Shown here: one piece after another, positions 18,138-29,900 of the stretch
Layout of the letters: each line of letters begins with the position of its first letter
How positions within the stretch are numbered: the first letter of the stretch is position 1
Source of the DNA: Scilla litardierei
Lineage: Eukaryota > Streptophyta > Magnoliopsida > Asparagales > Asparagaceae
DNA length: 64,000 nt
Direction of reading: 5' to 3'
Assembly (NCBI GenBank): GCA_030789695.1
Contig: CM061141.1
Coordinates: 200,807,600-200,871,599, forward strand
Notes under the pieces: generated by a model
Seen by the model: the letters and a program-made list of their open reading frames with translations, nothing else
The model's database searches: none
What the model was told of the DNA's origin: nothing
Translations under genes and position numbers: made by a program

Positions 18138-21100
18138 TGTAACGGTCGGTTTCTGATCGTACTTTCCTTGTGCACGTGCTCTTGATCGTGCACGTGTTTA
18201 TTTTAGACTCTATTTGATTTTGAACATTTTTGTGTGATATGCCGTTGTGATCGTCTCTGAGAGAATTAGATTGTGGAACTATTTTGGAACGACATTTCTC
18301 GAGTCGTTCTTCCGCAATTCTATCTTATTTGATGTGACGTTACGACTTTCTGTTTTGACGTGAGACGTTTCTATTTTTAGTTTCGTCTCTCGACGTCAAA
18401 ATTTAGATCTGTCTTCTTCGTTCTTTTTCTCTCATCGCCCTGATCACCCCAATATTTATTTTACAATTTTTGGACTTAATTTGACCTATTTTTCATTTTC
18501 GAGTAAGTTATAAATAATTTTAAAACATACTTTTACAAGTATTTTAATTATAATAAATTCCTATTTAAATATTACTCTTCAAAATAATTTTTGACCAAGT
18601 CTCACATTTTTTGGCCGCAACCACCCTAGCGTGAGGGAGAGAAGAGGGAATTAATTTTAAATGAATTATTTTTATTATTTTAATTAATCTCCTAAACCCT
18701 AGCCCTATCCCTAAAACCCCTACTCTATTTATAATAGCCCTAGGTCATCTCTTTTTCGCACAACACAAACCCTAGCCACCGTTTTTCATCTCCCAAACTC
18801 ACGCATCCATCAGCAGCTCCCGCAGCAGCCAAGTCCCCGCATCCGCTCGGCCAGACCGAGAGCTTCCATCGGTCTGACCGAGAGATCGCCCCGCACCCCG
18901 CGCTCCGCTTCGTAGTTTTACAGTTGCAACGTTGCAACAGCCGCTCCCCGCTACGACCGACAGCCGCCCCCGCATTTTCCTTGTCGCGACCGACGTCCGC
19001 TCCCGCACCCGTGCCCGCTCCGCTTCGTTGCAAGTTGCAACGTTGCAACTCACCCGCTCCGCATCCGACCGACGGCTCCCATCGGTCTGACTGAAGCGCT
19101 CGCCCGCTCCGCATGCTATAGCGCTCCGTTGCAGTTTGCAACGCTACAGACCCCGCTCAGCAGCGCCCGACCGACGCGCAGCCCCGCATTCTCTCGGTCT
19201 GACCGAGAGATCCCTCCGCAGCGGCTCGGTCTGACCGACGGTCGATCATCGCAACGTCGTTTCTCCCGCACCAACTCCTGTTGTGGGCCCCCCAAGTTCT
19301 CCAGAAGTGTTGTGGGTCCCCATTTGACCCCTAGCACTGCTGTGGGCCCCACTTGGGTGTTCTACTTCGTGAATTTTTCGTCTACGACGTTACGACACGT
19401 CGTAGGCCTTCGTCGCAAGTTTCGGCTTTTGGGAAATCGTGCGTGGACCAGTTTTGACGCCAAGGAGTTTCTCCGTTCAGACACGACTACCGCTCTACTC
19501 CAAACTCCGGTAAAGGTTTGTCCCCGAACTCGTAGAAACCCCCACAATAGCTGATTGAACTCTAAACTAAAAGTCGACAATTTGAACTAAAATTTCTTTC
19601 AGCACCAGTAAAATGTTTTACAAATATAGAAAATCGACGAACGAGCTTTTTGACTGTGCACATAGGATAGATTCGTCGATTAGGCTGAAACATCAAAATG
19701 TGACTTTTGACGAATAGGATAGTCCCGATAACCAAGAAACGAACCCTAATAGGATTTGATGAAATTGAGACCTGACACCGTCGCCGTGGCACTGTTTCAG
19801 ACGGACTTCCGCGGACGAGACGCTTAGACGAGATGCTTCGGGAGGACGACACACTCGCCATCGCAGGCAAGTGTATCCCACTTGCACTTCCGGCCGTGCT
19901 TAGGCCTTAGTTGGTTAGAACTGATAACTGTGAACGAATAGAACCGGACGTGAAATGATAGCGTCCGGGACGACCCCTGACGGCTCAGACTTGACGACGA
20001 AGTCTGAGCCTGACAACAACAACTTTTGACATCGTAGGGCTATCATGGCTGTGCGTGTGTGGACACCCTAGAATAACCCTTCCCCTCTTGTCACGTCCCG
20101 TCCCGTCTTGCACAGCCTGCGGGCGATAGGGCACTCACCAGTGAGTGGGTGATTCCTTGTACTGATACACAGCCCAGAGGGCAATAGGGCACTCACCAGT
20201 GAGTGGGTGATCCCTTGTCGTGATACACAGCCCAGAGGGCAATAGGGCACTCACCAGTGAGTGGTTGATCCCTTTTCATGATACACAGCCCAGAGGGCAA
20301 TAGGGCACTCACCAGTGAGTGGGTGATCCCTTGTCGTGATACACAGCCCAGAGGGCAATAGGGCACTCGTCAAGCTAGAGCGAGTGATCCCTTGTCGTGC
20401 TTGTCTTGTCTTGTCATACTTGGGGTTTGGGGTTGGGTTGAGCGTGCTCACGGCAAGAGGGTCTGATCCCCCTCGAACCGTAAGGCATGAACCCTTTCGT
20501 GTCTCACTTGTCTTGTCTTATCTTGTCACGTCCCGTCCCGACTTGTCTTGATACCTGTAGGTTAGTCCCGTAGTTGGTAGCACATGCTACGACTACTACT
20601 TGCTACGCTTTACTTTCCTGCTTAGTTACTTCTTTTTGTTACTCAGGTATAACCCCAGCATGCTAATCAACCAGTAAATCATTGTCTAAAAGTTGATACA
20701 CTTGCAGTAGAGTCTGACCACTATTTGTAGACTTTACCTGACGTACAGTTTCCTTCTTTGGTGCTATACGTCAGGTGTTGAGCCGGAGTACGTCGACAAG
20801 GCGGACTTGCCAGCGGAAGGGGGAGCCTGAGGACGTTGATCCGGAGTACGACCCAGAGGAGGACCAGAGTTAGAGGCCTCTTGTTGCTGTTCCGGAGTTT
20901 CATATTTCAGCTTTGTTGGGTGCGTAGCACCTCTTTGCTTTCTTGTTTAGGTTGGGTGCTCGCACCAGTAGTTTCCTTTTCTGCAGTTGTAGCCGTTTCT
21001 GGTGTTTTAGACTTTCCGTACTTTGGATGTTATATTTGGAATAAAATGAAATGATCTCTTTTCAGTACTTTTGTTGTTCCGTACTAACATGCAGGGACAT

Positions 21101-21213
21101 GTTCCTTCGTTTTGGAATACCACAGACGCTTATTGGGTCTGGGCTCTCAGCCCCGGCCTAAAAGGGCCTTAGTCACGCTTCGCCTCCGTACTTTTGGGAA
21201 GCAGGGCGTGACA
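18138..21213 (+). repeat. 3' LTR of chromovirus C (3076 bp)
   Basis: TGTAACGGTCGG...GCGTGACA. It contains a TATA-like CTATTTATAATAG (18724-18736), CGGTCTGACCGAG palindromes (about 18840-19250), TTGCAACGTTGCAA palindromes (18926-18940, 19029-19050), five tandem units of about 58 bp (20111-20399), hairpins (20710-20775) and a decayed acidic ORF. Many six-frame ORFs in the GC-rich part are by-products of composition. Confidence 0.88.
20111..20399 (+). repeat. Five tandem units of 57-58 bp in the LTR of C
   Basis: Units start with CACAGCC at 20111, 20168, 20226, 20284 and 20342 and contain GGGCACTCACCAGTGAGTGG. They occupy the same place in the LTR as the unrelated 55-bp units of S1. Confidence 0.93.
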
Positions 21214-21906
21214 GCTTCCTCGTCGAAGCGATCTGGGGTGCGGCTTCGGTCTCGGCCTTGGTGGCGACGGTCTCCCCGCTCCGTCGGGGAGAGGGGCCGT
21301 CGCGGAGGGTTCCTCCCTCGAGGCAGGGACCCGGTGGAGGGCGGGCTATGCCCGTTCCTGCGCCGCTGGCCCGAGGTCGATATCTCCGAGATCTCCCGGT
21401 TCTCCTCATTCTCCCGCCAGAGAGCCTTTCGCGCTCCGCGATGATGAAACGGAGTTGGCGACGAGCGGCTTCCTCGTCGAGGCGGGCTTGCTGGGCAGCC
21501 TCGGCTGCTTTATCTAGACGCCTTTGAGTAGCAGTCGCTTCTTCCTGGCACCTGCGTAGCCGCGCGACCTCCATCTCTTCGTCTAGGAGCCTTTGTTGGG
21601 TCGCTAGCTCCTCGGCGAGCCCTCTCTGCCCCACTTCTTCATCGAACTGAGGGTGAAGATTTCGCCTCACGTTCGGGGGTTCAGAAGGCCCGGGGGTGCT
21701 TCGGTCCTGGTCGTCGCGAAGCCTTCCATCATCTTAGAGAAGGCCTCGAAGCTCTGCTGTACAGCACGGGCTGAGGCCTGGACAGTCTCGACCCCCACCT
21801 CGGGGGGTGGATTAGTCGCTGGAGTCATTGGGTGAGAATGTGATTCTTGGTCCATAGGATCTTTGCCGTTGTCAGGGTTTCGGTTGATGGGTATGGAGCT
21901 AGACAT
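21214..21906 (-). pseudogene. gag N-terminus of element T, frameshifted and cut by C
   Basis: ATG at 21904-21906 (MSSSIPINRN) lies 15 bases inside the primer site. The first frame runs to 21667. Near a run of Cs at about 21690 the likely frame changes and continues as NVRRNLHPQFDEEV into a long Glu/Arg/Ala-rich coiled coil (ATQQRLLDEEMEVARLRRCQ and similar, about 21650-21450), then a Pro/Arg-rich part. Coiled coils of this kind are common at the start of Tat-type gag. The frame is broken at 21214 by the 3' LTR of chromovirus C; the rest would lie left of the window. No catalytic domain is visible. Confidence 0.6.
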
Positions 21907-21921
21907 GGGTGTGACCCTTCG

Positions 21922-21939
21922 TTCCCACAGACGGCGCCA
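21922..21939 (-). other. Primer binding site of element T
   Basis: The reverse complement is TGGCGCCGTCTGTGGGAA, a primer site I know from non-chromovirus plant gypsy elements. It is separated by two bases from the LTR end at 21942. Confidence 0.75.
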
Positions 21940-22072
21940 ATTGTTGCGAGGTAAAACTCACGTACAATGAATTTGTATTAAGGGGAACCAAGGGCACGGT
22001 GGTTAGGATTAGGATGAGATTAGGGTAGGCTGTTTGATAGGTGATTAGTGTGGTGATGAGCTGAGCACACTG

Positions 22073-25004
22073 TGTAACGACCACTTTCGTGGTACGTTGT
22101 TCGTGCACGTGCTTTTGACCGTGCACGTGTTTGTTTTAGACTTTGGTTGTTCGTGAACACTTTAGTGTGATATGCCGTTGTGAACGTCTCTGAGAGTATT
22201 AAATAGTGGCACTAATTTGGAACGACGCTTCTCGAGTCGTTTGTCCACAATTTAAACTTACTCGATGAGACGTGACGATTCTCACTCTTGACGGGAGATG
22301 TTTCTATTTTTAGTCTCGTCGTCCGACATCGAAATTGAGATCCGTCTTCTTAGTTAGCTCACATTTGTCGCCACGATCACCCCGATATTTATTTTATAAT
22401 TTTTGGAGTTTATTTGGCCACTTTTATATTTTTAACAAGTTTTATATTATTTTTAATAATTAATTTTTAAATTATTTTCGGCCAAATAAAATTTATTTAA
22501 GTTTAAAACGTTTTAAAGAATTTTTGAGCCAATTTCCAGCTCATTTGGACCAAGTCAAATCCTTGGGTGAGTTGGAGAAGTTGAGATTTAAATTTTAAAT
22601 ATTTTTAAACTTCTAATCCTATTAGATTTAGCCCTAGACCAAGTCAACCCATCTACACTATATAAACAACCCCTAGGAAGACCTATTTTCGCAAGAAAAT
22701 AACCCTAGCCGCTCCCAAAACCCAAATTTGACGTTACGACGATTCGTCGCAACGTTGCGACAAGCATTTGCCGCACCGACCGAGAGAACGGGCTCCGTTC
22801 CCCCGCTCTGACCGGTCGCCCGCTCCGCATCCTAGCCGCTCCGCATCGCTGCAGCAGCAGCCGCCCCGTTCCCCCGCTCTGACCGAGGATTCCTCTCGGT
22901 CAGACCGAGAGCTTCGCCCGCTTCCGTTCCGCACAGCCGCTCGCACCCAACCCCGCTTCGTCCCTCGCTCAGCGCCGTGTCTGACCGAGGCGCATCTCCG
23001 CACCGACCGTCGCTTTGCAACGTTGCAACCGTTGCAATGTTGCAGCACCCCGCTCCCCGCATCCAAGCGCCCCGACCGGGACATTGCCCCGCACCGACCG
23101 AGAGCCCCGACACCGCACCGACCCGCTGCGATGCACAAGCCCGTTCCCCCGCACCGACCGAGCCGTTCCCCCGCAGTTGGCTGAGTACGACCGAGAGCAA
23201 ACGTCGCAACCCCGCACCCGTCGCACCGCTTGCCACCGTGGGCCCCCCAAGTTCTCCAGAGGTATTGTGGGTCCCCCAAAGGTCCCTAGGACTACTGTGG
23301 GCCCCACCTAGGTGCGTTCTCTTCGACGATTTGCTGCGTACGACGTCGTCGCACGTCGTAGCCCGTCGTCGCACGTGCTAGCTTTGGAATCTGGAACCGT
23401 CGCTCCGGTTGATGCTCTGAACTTTCCAGCGAGGAAACTATATTGGAATCAGGACTTGGAGCGCGTTCTATTATTCCAACCCCCAGTGTCGCTACCCGAC
23501 GCCAGTGTAGCTTTCGTGTCGTGTTGAGGTAACGCTTTGCACCCCTAGGATCCCCAACCCAATTGCATGCTAATCAAGACTAAAATCAGTATTTTTAAAG
23601 TATTTTAAATGTTTTAAATTCTCTAATCAAGATTAATAATATGGGCTTTAGGCCGGTGGACTTGTGCACGTAGGATAATTGGGATTTTTGGACTCATTGG
23701 ACGGTGTGCTCAGACGTCGTACTTGCAGGCAAGTGAAACTTGCCAACTCTTGTGTAGGGCCATGTTTTTAGGCCACTTCCTTGATTACAGCGTAAAAGAG
23801 ACTAGTCAGTGAAATGATAGCTGGCTAGACGCCTACTTGATCTAGTTTGACAACGAAACTAGATCCGTCACCTAATTGATCTAGCTTGACAACGAAGCTA
23901 GATCCAACTCTTTAAACTTGTTGTTCATGCATACTAAACTGTCACGTTTACTTTCCTTATCTGTACGCACTTTTAACTGTCATGCATTGCATCTTACATG
24001 TCATCCCAGTTGATTGTTGCATTCGTAGCACACGCTACAATACTTGTACTCCTTGAAAACTACTTCCGGGGGAAACGGGCCTCATGTGTTGGTCAAAAGC
24101 CAATGCCCGGGTTCCCTGGACCGGCTAGGTGCACCCCTATGCCATACTTGTTAAAAACACTTCCTGGCTCGTGATCCAGAAGCGAGCATTCCAAGTTCGG
24201 GGGTAAGGCCCTGGCTCGACACACGTGGAGGGGTAGGGATAAACGGTTACTTGAGCTTAGGAGTGGCCTGATCAGCCCTCTAGCCAAAAGACGGAATCTT
24301 TGTGCACGAGGTGCGTACTTTTCTTGTCTTGTACTTGTCTTGAGAATGATTCATGTAATACTTGTCATCCATGCCATGTTTAAATGCCATGCTCGTACTT
24401 TACTTTACTTTACCTTACCTGTTGCACTCTTTACTTTAACTGCCATGTCATTGCATCATGCTAGAACTGCTAGGTTGCTTTACTTTTACCTACCTTCAGT
24501 TTCCTTGCACAAGTCTCTTGTAGACTTGCTGACATGTGCCCCTTGCTCTTTTGGGTGTCACATGTTAGACCCTGAGCCAGAGACCATTGCTGTGTACGTG
24601 ATGTGTTGCTGACGCTGAGCCTGAGTCCATGATTGCCCATGAGGATTTTGGTGGACACCGGTGGCCATTCTTTGAGTCTTTGTTGAGCTTTATTTTGTTT
24701 TAGGCCTTTTGTTAGTTATTGGTGCGTAGCACCGTCGTTTGTACTTTGTACTTTTGTTGGCCATGTTTGGGCCTTTAGTCTCTTTTTCTTTTAGCCTGGT
24801 GGCTTTTCTGCGATGTTGGAATTTATATTTGTGGATATTCTGAGATTATTCTTTTGTCTCATTTCATTATTATTATCTTGTTTCGCTCGCGTTGCAAGGA
24901 CCTGCAGTTTTAAATTTGATTGACGCTTATCGGACTTGCAGCTTGTAGCTTCAAGTCTGAGCGGACCTTCTCACGCTTCGCCTCCATATTTTTGGGAAGC
25001 GGGG
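22073..25004 (+). repeat. 5' LTR of L (main part)
   Basis: TGTAACGACC... to AAGCGGGG; the last seven bases, CGTGACA, are at 35341-35347 after element G. TATA-like CTATATAAAC is at 22658-22667. GC-rich DNA at 22770-23180 has CGGTCAGACCGAG and GCACCGACCGAGAG motifs. Hairpins are at 24510-24568. Long ORFs on both strands of the GC-rich part are not credible genes. Confidence 0.9.
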
Positions 25005-26813
25005 TGATTCGGGTTGAATATTGCGTATTTAACCCCCTAATTAGTCCTATGATGTGCCTATATAATACTTAATTGCTCTCTAATATGTGCGTATTTTGTA
25101 CACCATTATTTATTAGAGAAATCACATTATTTGTGCACAAAACACGAATTCTATTGAGTATTTCTGCATTTTTATATTTTTCTTAGTATCGTCTCGATCT
25201 CACGATTCCAACGACTATTTATTTGTATTTTTCTGAGATCTGTGCTAATTTCTATGAATTTTTGAATGCAGAATACCATTTAAATGGAGAAATACGCTCA
25301 AAATACGAAATATACGATCGCCGCCCAATAATATAGCGACACGTGGCACGAAAATAACCATCCGATCTCGATCGGACGGCTGAGGGCGCATCGACCCCGC
25401 GCATCAGTATCTTTCAACGCGGCTGAATCTTAGCCGTGGATTACCGATCGAACGGCCAGGAGCGGATCTTTACAAGTGGTGACGCGGCATTCGGATGGCC
25501 GTCGATATCGCATCCTACGGTCGAGAGCAGCTCCCCAACGATTTAGCAGCGGGCGAAATTTCACATCGACGTGGCCTTCTCACCGCCGCGAGATCGTGAT
25601 CCGATGGTCGCGATCGATCCCAAGGCGAACGAGCTGAAGCGGGCGCTTGCGATTCTTGCGGGATGATGTGGCACGATCGTGCCCGTTAATCATTTGATCC
25701 GACGGTGGAGATCGACGCCGAATTGAGTTCGGATTCGAACGAGCGGATGCGGGCGCACGGTTATTGGCGCACACGTGGCGCTCCGTGAGGCGATCCCGCA
25801 TGAAATCAACGGCCACGATGAAGAGCGGCTATTGGGTTTGGTTTTAAGGCAAATGGGTACGGGTTTGCACCCGTTAAACGCCCCAAACCCGCAATGCTTA
25901 TTATTTAAGCGTATTCTAGGGTTTTGGGGCGTATTCTGGCGTATTTTGGGACTTTTGGAGCGGCTACTGTGCGTATTTCTCCAGGAGAAAATTCTGAAAA
26001 TTTCCAGAGACTATTCCTCCTATTCTCAGAGAGTTTTGGGTTCTAAGGAGGAGATTTGGTGATAATTTCTTGAACTTATACCCCGTATTTGGTGTATTTC
26101 TTTGTATTTTGCTATCTAAACGATGTATTTTGCTATCAAAACTGATTTTTATTGCACCATGCGTGGCTAATCTCTTTGTGCTATGGTTGTGATGTAGTTA
26201 GGAGTATGTAGTTGCTAAATTTCATGTCTTTAGCCCTATTATCATGTCCAAATTGCTAGTTTTGTTGCTTTCTACAACGTATTTGATGGGTATTTGCTTA
26301 CTATCGATATTGTTGATGTGCCCTATGGATAGGCCCTGATAAGGCTGGCCAATTTGTGTTCTCTAATCTGAACTTATCGCTGCGATTATTGTTTAATGAA
26401 ATCAACATTGCTAGTAATACGTTTAAGGCTATTTTGACTAGTTTTCATTGATTTATCTTCCGACGCCTTCACGCCTTGACCGGGTGAAGCGTCGTGTGAC
26501 ATTAAAAGACGTGAAATTTCAGCGACCATAAACTCCTAATGAACTCACAACCGTAGCATACTTGTCTCATCGAATACCAAACTTTCGTGATACCGTAATA
26601 CTTTTAGGAACCACTTTCTTTGCTACAAATCCGTACACCATTTTTCACCTTCACAAAGGTGGTCGTTTTCTTAACCGTATATTATATTTGATTAGCTGAA
26701 TTTGTGTCATCTCAGGTCGACTTGTCCCGAGGATTCGACTCTGGACTCTCCATATACTACTTGCACGATCTCCTGCGCTTGGGAGTAAAGCTCACATTGT
26801 TTTGAGAGAGGCA
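25005..26813 (+). repeat. 5' LTR of G
   Basis: TGATTCGGG...GAGAGGCA, 1809 bp. A possible TATA-like TTATTTAAG lies at 25909-25917. A 95-codon ORF (25775-26062) is present in both LTRs but has no recognisable features. Confidence 0.93.
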
Positions 26814-26819
26814 AGTTTT

Positions 26820-26837
26820 TGGCGCCGTTGCCGGGGA
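26820..26837 (+). other. Primer binding site of G (tRNA-Asp)
   Basis: TGGCGCCGTTGCCGGGGA is exactly complementary to the 3' end of plant tRNA-Asp. It lies six bases after the LTR. Confidence 0.95.
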
Positions 26838-26955
26838 CAACGGTATCTTTGATCCACATTTTCAGCTTTTCAGAGGAGTACTCGGTGAGATCCTTCCACT
26901 TTATAGCTTAGTTTTATTATTGAAAACAAAAAAAAATATATCGCTTTGCTAGTTT

Positions 26956-29900
26956 ATGTGGCATAGGACCTCCACTTCACACAGATTGATAAGAATTGAA
27001 AACATGGCTAATAATAATAACGAACAACCTCTTGTACACCCACAAGAACTACCATTGAGTGATACTTATATGCCCACTAGAGTTGCTTCTGAGTCATGCA
27101 TTGTTTTGCCTGAGGGTGCTCATTCTTTTTCGCTTAAAGCTGGGGTGATCCAGATCCTTCCCTCTTACCATGGAGAGGATAGGGAAAACCCTTACTTGCA
27201 TATTAAAACGTTTGAAGAAGCATGCTCTACACAGTTGGATGGAAAAGTTAGTAATGATGTTGTTTATCTTAAACTTTTTCCATTCTCATTGAAAGACAAG
27301 GCAAAGAATTGGTTCAATGCATTGCCTCCTAGATCTATTACTTCTTGGCTAACCATGCAAACTGAATTTCTGAAAAAATTCTTTTCTTTGGCCAGGACTC
27401 AAGCTTTAAAGAGGCATATCATGTCTTTTTCGCAGAAGGAAACTGAAGCATACGATCAAACTTTGGAAAGATTTAAGGAGCTTCTGTTGGCGTGCTCACA
27501 TCACGGTTTTGACAAGGGACGAACCATTGGATTCTTTTACGATGGATTGCAGCCGAATACGAAGCAATATGTAGAGATGATGTGCAATGGAGCTTTCTTT
27601 GAGAAGACCCCGACGGAGGCTTGGGCATATTTGGAGAACATCGCAGAGAATGCAAGAAGATGGGAGCCACCTTCAGAATTTGACAGGTCCATGACTACAC
27701 ATCAAACAAAAGGAGGCTTGCAGACTTTGAAGCCTGAAGATGCATTGATGGCACAAGTGGAGGCATTGGTGACGCAAAAGCTACAAAATATTGATCTCAG
27801 AGCAGCAAAGGCAGTCACATCAGAGCCATACTGCGTCATATGCGAGAAGCCAGTTCATGATACTACCGTCTGCCCACTAATCCCAGCAATTAAAGAATTG
27901 GGCAGAAATCCAGAATCAGAGGTGAATTGGGTGGCAAATCAAGGCTACAACGCCAATTGGAAGAACCCATCAAACCAAGGAGGTGCTTCATATCAGCAGA
28001 AGCAGCAGACATCCACTCCCTATTACCATCCCAATCACTCCAATTATCAAGGGAAAAGGGAGCAGAACAATGAAATTCAGAGTCTCACTGCTGCAGTTCA
28101 ACAGATGGCTCAGATGCAACAACAGCTCACTGAGAATTTTTCAAGATTTATAGCGTCACAAGACAAAGGTAAATTACCTGCTCAGCCTATTGCAAATCCT
28201 AATACGAATCCCTCTTCTTCTTTTTCAGGAAACAACGTCAAACCATGTCAGGCAGTGACTACATTGCGTAGCGGACGTGAAATTGAAAAACCAGAAATGC
28301 CTAGACATGAACAACCAGCTGAGGAGAAAGAGGAGGCACAAGCACCTGAAAGTTTGCAGGTTGAGGAAGAGGTAGCAGAAAAAGAGCCAGAACCATATGT
28401 ACCTCCAGCTCCATTCCCACACAGACTTGCTCCACCATCAAAAGACAGGTATCAGGCAGAGATAAGAGACATCTTCAAGCAGGTAAAAATTGATATCCCA
28501 TTACTTGATGCAATCAACCAAGTGCCTGCATACGCTAAATTTCTGAAGGAGCTATGCACTGTAAAGCGGAGTCTAAATGTGAAAAAGAAAGCATTCTTAA
28601 CACAACAGGTAAGTGCAATGGTACAACATGACACTCCTCCTAAATATAAGGATCCAGGTTCTCCTACTATCCCATGCATTATAGGAACTAAGAAATTTGG
28701 AGATGCTTTACTTGATTTGGGATCTAGTGTTAATATTTTACCTTATTCTGTTTATGTGCAGCTTGGATTGGGGGAGCTGAAGACGACACCTGTGGTTTTA
28801 CAGTTAGCAGACAGATCGGTGAAAATCCCACGAGGATGCGTGGAGGATGTGTTGGTCCAGGTTGACAAATTCTATTATCCCGTGGACTTTATCGTCCTTG
28901 ATATTCATGGGCCACAATCAGGTAATTGCACTCCGATTATATTAGGACGTCCATTCCTAGCAACTTGCAATGCTATGATAAACTGTAGGGATGGACAATT
29001 GAAGATAAGCTTTGGTAACATGAAACTTGAGCTGAACATTTTTAAATCGTGTAAGTTACCTGCGAATGTTGATGACGTGAAAGAGGTATGCTTTATTGAG
29101 AGCTTAATCGAAGACTATTTTGATGCTAAGTATGAATGTTCGTCCAATTTTATTGAATATAATTTCGAAGATATTGATGAATCTTATTTGGTGCAGGGCA
29201 AAAATGAAAGATCAAGGGATGCATGGGTGCCAAAGTTCGAGACATTGCCAGTGGAATTGCCACCACAACAACCTTCAGAGATTGAGCATCCAAAGTTGGA
29301 ATTGAAGCCTCTGCCAGACTATTTGAAATACGCTTTCCTTGGAAAGGAGGAGACCTTCCCCGTGGTAATATCCTCTAAACTCACACCTGAACAAGAAAGT
29401 GCTTTGCTTGATGTGCTTAGGGAACACAAAGGGGCCATTGGATGGTCTATTGCGGACATTACAGGTATAAACCCCTTAATTTGCACTCATCATATTTATC
29501 TTGAGGATGATGCCAAACCAACATGTGAGATGCAACGCCGATTAAATCCTACTTTGAAAGAAGTTGTTAAGGGGGAGATTCTTAAGTTACTTGCTGCAGG
29601 TATAATATATCCTATTTCAGACAGCAGATGGGTTAGCCCCATACAGGTGGTTCCGAAGAAATCAGGCCTCACAGTGGTAAGAAATGAGAGTAATGAACTT
29701 ATACCGATGCGGACCACCACAGGTTGGAGGATGTGTGTTGATTACAGAAAGTTAAATGCTAAAACCCGAAAAGATCACTTTCCATTACCTTTCATTGATC
29801 AAATCTTGGAAAGAGTAGCAGGTAACGAATTTTATTGTTTTCTAGATGGTTATTCTGGCTATTATCAGATAGAGATTGCTCCAGAGGATCAAGAGAAGAC

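Larger units (their letters stand above)
6787..21213 (+). mobile_element. Element C: Ty3/gypsy chromovirus, interrupted by three solo LTRs
   Basis: The order is a truncated 5' LTR (6787-6912), gag, protease, RT, RNase H, integrase, chromodomain, polypurine tract and a 3076-bp 3' LTR (18138-21213). Three solo LTRs with intact 5-bp TSDs break the RT and chromodomain. When they and one TSD copy each are disregarded, the flanking codons line up with the expected RT and chromodomain. Stops in gag, RT, RNase H and integrase make this copy inactive. The C-terminal chromodomain and double zinc knuckle fit the Tekay/Del chromovirus branch. It lies in the gag of element T; the right-hand target bases are GCTTC, and the left junction is outside the window. 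Confidence 0.85.

Noticed and set aside
22734..23374. Long overlapping ORFs on both strands in the GC-rich part of the L LTRs (also 39538-40178)
   Set aside because: They follow from high GC content and repeated GACCGAG motifs, overlap on both strands and show no protein-family features.
25775..26062. 95-codon ORF present in both LTRs of G
   Set aside because: The LTR duplication explains its presence twice; no domain, no start context or signal supports a gene.
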